Positions 35,457-43,483 of a stretch of DNA of 64,000 nt are shown here, piece after piece. Origin of the DNA: Candidatus Binatia bacterium. Its GTDB lineage: Bacteria > Desulfobacterota > Binatia > UBA12015. The translations under genes were made by a program, and so were the position numbers. The notes beneath the pieces were generated by a model. The model did no database searches, had not been told where the DNA came from, and saw nothing but the letters and a program-made list of their open reading frames with translations. The stretch lies in the NCBI GenBank assembly GCA_029243485.1, contig JAQWRY010000079.1, positions 1-64,000 on the forward strand. Reading direction: 5' to 3'. Within the stretch, counting starts at the first letter, position 1. The number at the start of each line of letters is the position of its first letter.

Positions 35457-36364
35457 CCGCCCTGACGACCGCCCCCAAGGAAACCGATCTCCTCACGACG
35501 AGGGACATGGCTCGATTCGTCGCGCGCGGTTTTCTGCGCTTCGACGCGCTCATCCCTGCGGTGCTGAACGAGCGCGTGATCGACGAACTCGACGCCCTCA
35601 CGCGCGACCGATGGGTACCCGGCGCGCCGACGAAGCCACCCGCGACCGGCACCCCGCTCTCGCAGTGCTACCCGCCCCCTTCGGTCATCGGAGAGATCCT
35701 ACGCCTCCCCCGCATCCGCGGGATCATCCAGTCCCTCGTAGGCCGGGAGCCGGTGTTCGACCACGACTTCGTCCACCTCCGAGAGCCCCGCGACCTGTGG
35801 GAGCAACATCTGCACGCCGACGCCATCCTGGACCCCACGAGCTTCGCCTTCGACGTTCAGCTCTTCTATTTTCCGCAGGAACTCGGCCCGGGCGAAGGCG
35901 GGACCCGCTTCGTGCCCGGAACCCACCTCCGGCGGGTGAACGAGCTGCAGGTCGGGCGCTACCAACATCTGCTGGGAGAGAAGCACGTCAGCTGTCCCGC
36001 CGGGACGATCGTCGTGTTTCATCAAGGCCTGTGGCACGCGGGGCAGCCGAACGCCTCGGATCGACGGCGGTGGATGTACAAGATTCGCCTCAACGCGACC
36101 GAGCCGCAACGACGGCTCTGGAACACGGACGATCTCAAAGCCCTTCAAAACGGACCGGACGATCACATCTTCGCCCGCTTCGCCGACGACTCGGTTGCGA
36201 AACAACTTCGCCATGTCGAGCCCTGGTGCGACAACGCCGACTACCGACTCGAGCAAGTCCAACGCACACAGCTCTGGCGCTACCTGACCGGCGACGAAAC
36301 CTTCGACGTCGACTACTACCTGACGCGCATCGACCGACACCGGCGCCTGGAACAGGGCTCGTGA
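35453..36364 (+). CDS. Phytanoyl-CoA dioxygenase-family (PhyH) protein
   Basis: A 303-residue Fe(II)/2-oxoglutarate dioxygenase-like protein. The GTG start (35453-35455) overlaps the upstream TGA as GTGA, indicating coupled translation. The iron triad is visible as H121-A-D123 (QHLHADA) and H195 (LWHAGQPN), with RRWMYKIRLN giving the 2-oxoglutarate Arg. The length is normal. It would hydroxylate an alkyl chain or small molecule in the cytoplasm. It lies between the sulfatase-like gene and a small conserved-looking gene with another GTGA overlap, so the three probably act in one pathway, not yet identifiable. Confidence 0.88.
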   Translation: MTALTTAPKETDLLTTRDMARFVARGFLRFDALIPAVLNERVIDELDALTRDRWVPGAPTKPPATGTPLSQCYPPPSVIGEILRLPRIRGIIQSLVGREPVFDHDFVHLREPRDLWEQHLHADAILDPTSFAFDVQLFYFPQELGPGEGGTRFVPGTHLRRVNELQVGRYQHLLGEKHVSCPAGTIVVFHQGLWHAGQPNASDRRRWMYKIRLNATEPQRRLWNTDDLKALQNGPDDHIFARFADDSVAKQLRHVEPWCDNADYRLEQVQRTQLWRYLTGDETFDVDYYLTRIDRHRRLEQGS

Positions 36365-36636
36365 GCGCGGTTCGCCAGCAGGTTCTGTATCTCTGGCTGG
36401 ACACGTCGTCGCTCGACGGGCGCGCCCTCGGCTGGGCATTTCACGACGGCACCCGAGGCCAGGGCCCTGCACTCCCCTCCGAGGAGCCTCCCTACGCGAG
36501 CGGCGTCGCCGCGATGGAGGACGGGTGGTGCCTAATGCAATCCTCGCAGCTCATTCCACCCTACCCGGGCGTCGAGCACACGACCTCGTTTCTACAGCAC
36601 GAGTTCGTGTTCGAGCGACGGATCGATATCGACTGA
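36361..36636 (+). CDS. Small protein of unknown function, coupled to PhyH gene
   Basis: A 91-residue product from a GTG at 36361 that overlaps the PhyH stop codon (GTGA). It starts SAVRQQVLYLWLDTSSLDG and ends EFVFERRIDID. The composition is well ordered with Trp and Tyr, has no signal peptide and no Cys pairs. I do not recognise a family. The third-gene position in an overlapping set argues that it is real. A strong bidirectional hairpin follows its stop by 1 bp. Confidence 0.65.
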   Translation: MSAVRQQVLYLWLDTSSLDGRALGWAFHDGTRGQGPALPSEEPPYASGVAAMEDGWCLMQSSQLIPPYPGVEHTTSFLQHEFVFERRIDID

Positions 36637-36637
36637 C

Positions 36638-36664
36638 GGCGCCGAGGGGAAGCCCCTCGGCGCC
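36638..36664. terminator. Bidirectional terminator-like hairpin
   Basis: ggcgccgagggg (36638-36649) pairs perfectly over 12 bp with cccctcggcgcc (36653-36664), loop aag. It lies between the convergent small gene (ends 36636) and TPP enzyme gene (ends 36673). There is no T-run in either direction, but position and strength favour transcription termination. Confidence 0.75.
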
Positions 36665-36672
36665 AGGTCGAG

Positions 36673-38316
36673 TCAGACGTAGGTGCTACCCTTCATGCCG
36701 GTGTCGACATCCTGGCGGATCTTCACGTTCACCAGAGCCGGCTTCCCGGAGGCGAAGGCACGCTCGAGGGCCGGGCGGATCTGATCCGGCTCCTCGACGT
36801 ACTCACCGTGACCACCCATCGCTTCGACGATCTTGTCGTAGCGGGTGTAGTTGAGCAGCGTAGCGACCTTCCGCTCGCTGCCGAACAAGGCCACCTGCGG
36901 GCGGAGCATCTGCCCCCACGCCGCGTCGTTGCCGACGATTCCGACGATCGGCAGGTTGTGCCGCACCGCGGTGTCGTACTCCATCCCGTTGAAGCCGAAG
37001 GAGCCGTCGCCGTAGATGATCAGGACCTTCTTGCCGGGGTTCGCGAGCTGCGCCGAGAGAGCGAACGGCATCCCGACACCCAGCGTTCCGAGAGGACCCG
37101 GATCCATCCAGGCGCCTTCACGCATCACGGGAACAACCTTCGATGCCTGCGCGACGATGTCGCCACCGTCGCCGATCAGGATCGTGTCGCTGTCGACGAA
37201 GTCTCGGATCTCCTTGCACAGGCGGAGGGGATCGATCGGAACCTCTTTCGAGTTGAGCTGTGACTCGAACGCCGCGGAGAGAGCGGTCTCGTTCTCGCGA
37301 AGCGAGTCTCTCCAACCGGTGAACTTCAGGCCGGGCGACTTCTCGGCGACCTTCTCGCGAAGCATCTGGAGTGAGACACCCAGATCACCGACCAACGCCG
37401 CGTCGGCCGACCGGTTGTGCCCGACCAAGGTACCGTCAACTTCGAACTGTACGATCTTCGCGTCGGCCGGAATGGTCTGGCCGAACCGAAGCCGGAAATC
37501 GAAAACGGAGCCGGCCAGGAGGAAGACGTCGCACCGGGTCATCGCGTCTTTGCGGACCTGCGAGAACAGGTTGGGCGAATCGTACGGGATCTGCCCGCGC
37601 CCCATTCCGTTAACGAAGGACGGCATGTCGACGTGGTTGATGAACTCGTTGAGATCCTTCGCGGCCTGGCACCACTTGATGCTCGTACCTGCGAGCAGAA
37701 CCGGCTGCTTTGCAGCGGCGATGATGCCTGCGGCCTTCTCGACGTCCGTCGCCGGGGGAGCGACCTTCGGACGCTCCGTGCTGATCTTCGGCATCTCGAC
37801 CTCGCCTTCGGCCATGCCGCTGAAGACGTCCATCGGGATCTCGAGGAACGCGGGGCCGGGCATCCCGGACGTCGCATGGCGAATCGCGATCGAAATGTAC
37901 TCGGGGATGCGCTTCGTGTCGTAGCAAGCATCCGCCCATTTCGTGATCGGCTTCATGAGGGAGACGTGATCCATCTCCTGCAGCGAGCCGCGGCGAAGGT
38001 TCGCGAAGGGCCCCTGCCCACCGATCACGAGGATCGGGCTGTTCGCCCGCCATGCGTTGGCCACCCCGGTGACACCGTCGGTCACGCCCGGCCCGGCCGT
38101 GAGAACCGCAACCCCGATCTTGCCCGGATTCACCCGACTCCACGCATCTGCGGCATGGACGGCCGCCTGCTCATGGCGCACGTCGATAACCTTGATTCCT
38201 TCGTCGAGGCAGCCGTCGTAGATGGCCATGACATGGCCTCCACTCAGCGTGAAGATGACCTCTACTCCTGCCTCTTTCAGCGCGCGCGCGGCGAGCTTTC
38301 CACCGTGAGTCGTCAT
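36673..38316 (-). CDS. Thiamine-pyrophosphate enzyme (acetolactate synthase-like)
   Basis: A 547-residue ThDP enzyme of the acetolactate synthase / oxalyl-CoA decarboxylase / 2-hydroxyacyl-CoA lyase group. The catalytic Glu49 lies in DVRHEQAAVHAADAW. The ThDP-binding motif is GDGSFGFNGMEYDTAVRHNLPIVGIVGND with the GDG near residue 427, preceded by WMDPGPLGTLGVGMPFALS. The N-terminal region reads GGKLAARALKEAGVEVIFTLSGGHV. The absence of a small regulatory subunit gene nearby speaks against a biosynthetic acetolactate synthase. 2-Hydroxyacyl-CoA lyase or a decarboxylase is more likely, with PhyH as a possible upstream partner (alpha-oxidation logic), which is inference. Confidence 0.88.
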   Translation of the reverse strand: MTTHGGKLAARALKEAGVEVIFTLSGGHVMAIYDGCLDEGIKVIDVRHEQAAVHAADAWSRVNPGKIGVAVLTAGPGVTDGVTGVANAWRANSPILVIGGQGPFANLRRGSLQEMDHVSLMKPITKWADACYDTKRIPEYISIAIRHATSGMPGPAFLEIPMDVFSGMAEGEVEMPKISTERPKVAPPATDVEKAAGIIAAAKQPVLLAGTSIKWCQAAKDLNEFINHVDMPSFVNGMGRGQIPYDSPNLFSQVRKDAMTRCDVFLLAGSVFDFRLRFGQTIPADAKIVQFEVDGTLVGHNRSADAALVGDLGVSLQMLREKVAEKSPGLKFTGWRDSLRENETALSAAFESQLNSKEVPIDPLRLCKEIRDFVDSDTILIGDGGDIVAQASKVVPVMREGAWMDPGPLGTLGVGMPFALSAQLANPGKKVLIIYGDGSFGFNGMEYDTAVRHNLPIVGIVGNDAAWGQMLRPQVALFGSERKVATLLNYTRYDKIVEAMGGHGEYVEEPDQIRPALERAFASGKPALVNVKIRQDVDTGMKGSTYV

Positions 38317-38732
38317 GAATTCGTCACTCCTTTACGGGTGCGGGTAGCAAGCGATCTTCGGCGGGGGAAGACGCCCACCCGGCGGGCGGGATTCGCCCCT
38401 TGACGGCAACCGGTTCGAGGTCCGGTGATGGCGCCGAGTCTGAATCATGCCGAGTCCCAACTTCATTCTCGACTGCGTGGCCTGCGCCGTGTTGCTCGTG
38501 TTCGACGGCTACATGACCCGCCGGGGCCGAGCGAACGCGCGCATCCAACCGCGGCGCTAGCCACCCGGTCGCTCCCCGGCGGCCGAACCGCATGGCAGGC
38601 CCTGCGGCCACCGGCCCGGAACCCGGGCAAGCATCGGCCCGCCCGGCCCCTGCTGCAAAATCGCTCTGGATTTGGGAAAGCTGTTGGCTCTAAACTTCAC
38701 TACGGAATCCACCTGGAGAGGGGACTACGAGG
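38317..38732. other. Intergenic region with no assured gene
   Basis: A divergent gap of 416 bp between the TPP enzyme (leftward) and the PQQ dehydrogenase-like gene (rightward), so both promoters should be here. Sequence near 38690-38730 becomes less GC-rich and ends in a GGAGAGGGG ribosome-binding site before 38733. It contains GC-rich inverted segments and one short open frame (38447-38560, listed separately). I see no clear operator. Confidence 0.6.
38447..38560 (+). CDS. Possible 37-residue membrane peptide
   Basis: ATG to TAG encodes a peptide with one hydrophobic stretch (FILDCVACAVLLVFDGYM) followed by an Arg-rich tail, which fits an inner-membrane small protein. There is no convincing ribosome-binding site and no comparison was possible. 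It could equally be a chance frame. Confidence 0.2.
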   Translation: MPSPNFILDCVACAVLLVFDGYMTRRGRANARIQPRR

Positions 38733-40433
38733 ATGCGTTCAACCTTGATTTACCGGCTCGGCGCCATGACAGCCGCCTATTCGTTCTTGCTCATCACACC
38801 CACAGTGACCCGCGCGCAGGACATCACCTACACGACCTTCGCCACGGGCCTCTCGCAGATCACCGACATCGCCCACGCCGGAGACAGCCGACTGTTCGTC
38901 ACGCAGCAGTCCGGGCAGATTCGAATCGTGCAGAGCAACGGGTCGGTCAACGGAATTTTGTTCCTCGATCTGAGCGCCCTCGTGTCGAGCGGCTTCGAGC
39001 GAGGACTGCTCGGCCTAGCCTTCCATCCGAACTACGCCGTGAACGGCTACTTCTACGTCAACTACACCAACCTCGGAGGCAACACCGTCGTGGCGCGCTA
39101 CACGGTCTCCGTCGACCCCGACATTGCGGACGCGGGAAGCGCCTCCACGACCCTGACGCAGAATCAGACGTTCTCGAACCACAATGGCGGCGATCTGAAC
39201 TTCGGGCCGACTGACGGTTACCTCTACATCGGATTCGGTGACGGCGGCTCCGGCTGCGATCCGAACGACGACGCACAGGACCCGACCACATTCCTCGGCA
39301 AGATGCTGCGCATCGACGTCGACGGTGGCAGCCCGTACGCCATCCCGCCGAGCAACCCCTTCGTCGGCGTCGGTGGCGTGCTCGACGAGATCTGGGCCCA
39401 GGGCCTCCGCAACCCGTGGCGCTTCGCCTTCGACCGGCAGGCCCCCCACGACATGTGGATCGGTGATGTCGGCCAGAACGCGCGCGAAGAGATCGACGTT
39501 CAGCCTGGCGGGAGCTCCGGCGGCGAGAACTACGGCTGGGATTGCATGGAGGGCTTCCAGAACTCCTCGATTTCCAGCTGCACGACCACCGCCACATGCC
39601 CCGCCACGAACGACACCGACCCCGTCCACGACTACGATCGCAGCGGCGGCCGCTGCTCCGTCACGGGCGGCTACATCTACCGAGGAAGCGCCCACCCCGG
39701 ATTCGTCGGAGAGTACTTCTTCGCCGACTGGTGCACCGGCGACATGTACAGCCTGCGCGACAACGGCGGCGGCTACACGCATACGACCTATACGACCAAC
39801 GTCCCCGGAAACCCGCGGACATTCGGCGAAGACCAGGACGGCGAGCTCTACCTCGCAAACGGCAACACGATCTTCCGGCTCGACGACCCCACACCTCCGG
39901 TCACCGGGTGCCCGACGTCGCCAGACCCGACGTGTAACCTCCCTGGGAAGTCGGTGCTCTCGATTCGCGATACACCGCCGTCCGGCACCAGCATCAAAGA
40001 CAAGGTCGTCTGGAAATCCGTGCGCGGACCCGCGGAAGCGCAAGCCGGGTTCGGCACGCCGACGGGCAACACCAACTACCTCTGGTGCCTCTACGCCGGT
40101 CCGTCCTCGAGTCTCATCGCGGAAGCCGGCGTCGCGGGTGGGGCCGGCTGGCAGACGACCGGATCGACCGGGTACAAGTTCGGCGATTCGTCGGGTGCAC
40201 AGGACGGCGCGACCCGCATCCTCCTTCGCGGCGACGCGGCGCTGCCTCGCACGCGGGTGCAGTGGAAGGGCAAAGGCAACAACCTTCAACTCCCAAGCCT
40301 GCCTCTTTCACAAACGGACGACGTCTCCGTTCGTGTGCACAACTCGGCGAACGCCAACTGCTGGGGCGCCAACTTCGCTCCGAGCACCACCGTCCGGAAC
40401 GATGCGAAGGTCTTCAAGGCAAAGACGCCCTGA
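38733..40433 (+). CDS. Secreted PQQ-dependent sugar dehydrogenase-like protein with C-terminal Cys domain
   Basis: A 566-residue protein. A signal peptide ends near residue 28. The six-bladed beta-propeller of the soluble aldose (glucose) dehydrogenase type follows: GLSQITDIAHAGDSRLFVTQ, GLLGLAFHPNYAVNGYFYVNY, SNHNGGDLNFGPTDGYLYIGFGDGG, then ENYGWDCMEGFQ. These contain residues of the PQQ/calcium region (the HNGGDL His equivalent is present). From about residue 395 a separate domain starts after a Cys-rich hinge, with SIRDTPPSGTSIKDKVVWKS and ending TTVRNDAKVFKAKTP. A related domain forms the front of the large protein at 43484. Periplasmic or extracellular sugar or polyol oxidation is likely. 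Confidence 0.82.
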   Translation: MRSTLIYRLGAMTAAYSFLLITPTVTRAQDITYTTFATGLSQITDIAHAGDSRLFVTQQSGQIRIVQSNGSVNGILFLDLSALVSSGFERGLLGLAFHPNYAVNGYFYVNYTNLGGNTVVARYTVSVDPDIADAGSASTTLTQNQTFSNHNGGDLNFGPTDGYLYIGFGDGGSGCDPNDDAQDPTTFLGKMLRIDVDGGSPYAIPPSNPFVGVGGVLDEIWAQGLRNPWRFAFDRQAPHDMWIGDVGQNAREEIDVQPGGSSGGENYGWDCMEGFQNSSISSCTTTATCPATNDTDPVHDYDRSGGRCSVTGGYIYRGSAHPGFVGEYFFADWCTGDMYSLRDNGGGYTHTTYTTNVPGNPRTFGEDQDGELYLANGNTIFRLDDPTPPVTGCPTSPDPTCNLPGKSVLSIRDTPPSGTSIKDKVVWKSVRGPAEAQAGFGTPTGNTNYLWCLYAGPSSSLIAEAGVAGGAGWQTTGSTGYKFGDSSGAQDGATRILLRGDAALPRTRVQWKGKGNNLQLPSLPLSQTDDVSVRVHNSANANCWGANFAPSTTVRNDAKVFKAKTP

Positions 40434-40437
40434 CCCT

Positions 40438-41229
40438 TCAAGACGACAACCGTGCCGCGCCTCCAAGAACCGGCGTGCCGGCGCCGGTGTCCCGGGCGGA
40501 GACCTCGTACCACTCTGCGGTTCGACCCGCGGTCACTTGAACACCACCCTCTGCCGTGAACTTCAGCGCATTCGTGACCAGGTTCTTCACGAGGAACTTG
40601 AGCTTGCAGCGATCCGTCAGAAATATCGACTCGCTCGCCTCCACCCGCCAGGCCAGGTCGACACCTACGGGGCGTGACAGCGCCCAGAGTCACGTGAAGG
40701 GGGCTGCTCAATCTCAAAGGCCGGGGCGCCCGAGGAGCGTGAGAAGCTGAGAGAGCCAAGCAACTCTCCATCTTGCGTCATCGGTGCGATCAACAGGGGC
40801 TTCACACCACCCGTCGTCAGGAGCCATGCGAGTAGCCCCATGGAAATCGCGATCTGCGGTCGAACGCCCCTCGGAAAGAAGAGCGCTCCGGCGATCACGA
40901 CGATGATCAACCAACCGACAAATATCTCGAACTTCGCCGGGACGAGCTCGACTGTGAACGGCATGAACGCAGCCAGGAGCAGACGGAACGCAGCCGACAG
41001 CGCCTCCGGCCAACCAATATGCGGCACTGCAGGCTGCAAGCTGGAGGAAAACACTGAGGAACCAGCTGCCACTGAAGCCTGGCTCGAGCACCGAACTGAG
41101 GACCATCGCGGTGGTGCTCGCTGCGGCCGCGCACACCGCCGTGAGTCGAAGCCGGGCGAGAACAGTGGTGCGCCGGTCTGTCAAAAATTGGGGCGGCGCC
41201 TCCACTCGTCGACGAAGAGTTTCCGCCAC
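40438..41229 (-). pseudogene. Membrane sensor histidine kinase, decayed
   Basis: Leftward pieces give a sensor kinase outline. The front (from 41229) has RLRLTAVCAAAASTTAM and membrane segments (SWFLSVFLQLAACSAAYWL). After a frame change near 41050 there are further helices (EIFVGWLIIVVIAGALFF) and a sensor-like MTQDGELLGSLSFSR. A last piece (40438-40644) carries the ATPase N-box LVKNLVTNALKFTAEGGVQV and the G1-like ARDTGAGTP. The His-box region and the last part of the ATPase domain are missing, so it cannot signal. No response-regulator gene is adjacent. Confidence 0.75.
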
Positions 41230-41291
41230 CCCTCCCCCGAGCCGTCTCTAGGATTGCAGACCGGGGGTCAAACCCTCCTCAAGCGCTTCGT

Positions 41292-42131
41292 TCATTTCGA
41301 CGGGTCCTTCTCTGTGCTCGGCGGCCCGTAGACGTACTCCCCGGAATCCGGATGGTGATACCAGCCGGCCGCCGCGTGGGTGCCTCCGTCGACGTGCAGG
41401 GTTTCTCCGGTCAAGTATCTAGACATCTCGGAGGCGAGGAAAACAGCAGCTCCAGCGAGATCGGACGGATCGCCCAGCCGACCGAGCGGTACGGTGCGGG
41501 TCGCGCGCTGGATTGCCTCTTGCGTCATCAGAGCCTTCAACCCCTCGGTGAGGCAGATGTCCGGCGCGAGCGCGTTCACCCGAATGCCGTGGGGAGCGAG
41601 TTCCAGGGCCAGCGTCTTGGTGAAGTTGATCGCGCCAGCCTTCGCCGCAGCGTAGGTCGCATACAGGGGAGCGGCACGGACACCCTCGATCGAGACGACG
41701 TTGATGATGCTCCCACCGGCGCCCCGCTCGACCATTGCGCGGCCGACATGCCGGGTGCAGTGGTAGATGTGTTTCAAGTTCGCGCGATGAAGGGCGTCCC
41801 AGCCCTTCTCCGTGGTCTCGAGAAACGGAGCCGCGAACACGCCTCCGGCGTTATTCACCAGGATGTCGACATGCCCGAAGCGCTCACACGCCGCAGCGAC
41901 AGCCTCCTCGACAGCCTCTCCCTCGCGCACGTCGACCGTGAGCGCCAGGACTTCCGCTCCGGTCGCGCCGATCTCGGCGGCCGTCTCTTCTGCCCGCGCG
42001 GGATCGCGCTCGAACAGCACCACCTGCGCGCCGAACGATGCGAAGCCCTGGGCGATTCCCCGACCGATCCCCGCGCCGCCTCCGGTGACGATCGCCACCT
42101 TTCCGGTCAATAGGATGCTGCCTGGATTCAC
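41292..42131 (-). CDS. Short-chain dehydrogenase/reductase
   Basis: A 279-residue SDR: TGGGAGIGRGIA (cofactor), ILVNNAGGVF, the active-site Ser in NVVSIEGVRAAP with YATYAAAKAGAINFTK (YxxxK) and the end LTGETLHVDGGTHAAAGWYHHP. NAD(H) preference is suggested by the acidic FERDPARAEE after strand 2. It is the second gene after a P450 (12-bp spacing), so the pair may hydroxylate and then oxidise one substrate. Cytoplasmic. Confidence 0.92.
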   Translation of the reverse strand: MNPGSILLTGKVAIVTGGGAGIGRGIAQGFASFGAQVVLFERDPARAEETAAEIGATGAEVLALTVDVREGEAVEEAVAAACERFGHVDILVNNAGGVFAAPFLETTEKGWDALHRANLKHIYHCTRHVGRAMVERGAGGSIINVVSIEGVRAAPLYATYAAAKAGAINFTKTLALELAPHGIRVNALAPDICLTEGLKALMTQEAIQRATRTVPLGRLGDPSDLAGAAVFLASEMSRYLTGETLHVDGGTHAAAGWYHHPDSGEYVYGPPSTEKDPSK

Positions 42132-42143
42132 GACCGCACCACC

Positions 42144-43253
42144 TCAATCCCACTTCGGCGTAAAGGAGAGCGGCAGCGTCACTGGACCGAAGACCCCCGT
42201 ACGCGGGCGCCACGCGACATCCGGCCCGACCTTCGCATCCGGCATCCGCCGCGCGAAAATCGGTAGAGCCTCCTGCATCTCGGCTCGGGCGAGGCTCGCA
42301 CCAAGGCAGTAGTGCGGTCCGCCCCCGAACGTGAGCTGTGGCTCGCGCTCCACGGAAATGTCGAACATCTGCGGCTCCTCGTAGACGGCCGGATCGTGGT
42401 TGGCCGCGGCCGTCCCGAGCGACACCAGGGTTCGTTTGGGGATGTGGTACCCGGCGATCTCCATGTCCTCTGCCGCCATACGTGGCGCCACGGCTATCGC
42501 GCCGAGGAACCGTAGGCTCTCTTCCACAACGCGGGACGCCAATTCGGGTTCCGCGGCGAGCCGCGCCCACTGCTCGGGGTACTCCGCGAAGAGCGCGAGA
42601 CTGATCCCCAGTTGATTACGCGTCGTGTCGTACCCCGCGAAGAGCAAGCCGGCGATCATGCTTCGCAACTCGATCGGACCCAGTCGGTCACCGCCATCCT
42701 CTGCGAGAATCAGTGCGCTCAGCAGATCGTCCCGAGGCTGTACACTTCGCTCGACAATCAGATCGTCGATGTAGCTCGACAGGCCCTCGAAGCCCTGGCG
42801 GACTTCGTCCAGTCGGTTCGCGAGCTCGAACGACAACACCCAAGTAATCTGATCGTTCCAGCGCGCGAAATCGTCGTGGTCTCCGGAAGGAACACCCAGC
42901 ATCTCGCAGATGACCTGTACGGGGTGGTGGTTCGCGAACTCCGCCATGAACTCGCACGAACCGCGACCTGCGAAGCCATCGATAAGTTCTTCGGTGAGGG
43001 AACGCATCGCGCGACGGAGTCTCTCTACCGCTCGCGGCGTGAAGGCGCGACTGCCGAGCTTGCGGCGCCGCACATGGTCGGCGCCGTCGAGAGCGAGCAG
43101 AGCCTCCACAGTGCCGTGGTCGATGACCAGGCCCCCGATGGCCGTCTGCAGCGTCGGGGCGTGCGACCGCAGCTCGCCCAAGATCGGGGCGGGATCCGCC
43201 TGGAACTCCGGAGACAGGAAGTTCAGGAAGGGCAGCTCGTCGACACGCTTCAT
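42144..43253 (-). CDS. Cytochrome P450
   Basis: A 369-residue soluble class I P450. I-helix motif AGLLFAGYDTTRNQ, K-helix VVEESLRFLG (ExxR), and the heme loop FGGGPHYCLGASLAR with the Cys ligand are all present. The protein is short for the family (about 400). The part between the first beta-strand (GGLVIDHGTVEALL) and the RRRKLGSRAFTP segment is about 30 residues shorter than usual and lacks the B/B-prime helix where substrate is gated. This is a natural variant or an in-frame deletion. It needs a ferredoxin partner; none is nearby. The SDR downstream is probably co-transcribed. Confidence 0.88.
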   Translation of the reverse strand: MKRVDELPFLNFLSPEFQADPAPILGELRSHAPTLQTAIGGLVIDHGTVEALLALDGADHVRRRKLGSRAFTPRAVERLRRAMRSLTEELIDGFAGRGSCEFMAEFANHHPVQVICEMLGVPSGDHDDFARWNDQITWVLSFELANRLDEVRQGFEGLSSYIDDLIVERSVQPRDDLLSALILAEDGGDRLGPIELRSMIAGLLFAGYDTTRNQLGISLALFAEYPEQWARLAAEPELASRVVEESLRFLGAIAVAPRMAAEDMEIAGYHIPKRTLVSLGTAAANHDPAVYEEPQMFDISVEREPQLTFGGGPHYCLGASLARAEMQEALPIFARRMPDAKVGPDVAWRPRTGVFGPVTLPLSFTPKWD

Positions 43254-43283
43254 TGGTCCCTCTCAGGTGAGGAGTCTAGGCCA

Positions 43284-43370
43284 CCCGCCGAGGGGCGTCG
43301 ACACGGGCCCCGGCGCCCCCTGCGGGCGTGGCCATCGCCCCCCCCCCACCGGGGGCCCCCGCCCCGTGAG
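43284..43370. other. Extremely GC-rich fold-back region between divergent genes
   Basis: Near-palindromic runs (cacgggccccggcgccccc against gggggcccccgccccgtg) with a run of ten C in between, inside the 230-bp gap between P450 and the giant secreted protein gene. It could form a strong hairpin or be an error-prone stretch. The remainder up to 43483 has no evident element beyond an A/T-richer block just before the ATG. Confidence 0.4.
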
Positions 43371-43483
43371 AGCGGATGCCAGCGATTTGTCTCTAGACAA
43401 CTATCGACCCGACCCGTAGCCTGGCCAGAGACGAACAAACGCTCGTTTGGATCCCAAAAAACCCAAAGCTACGAGGCCTTACG

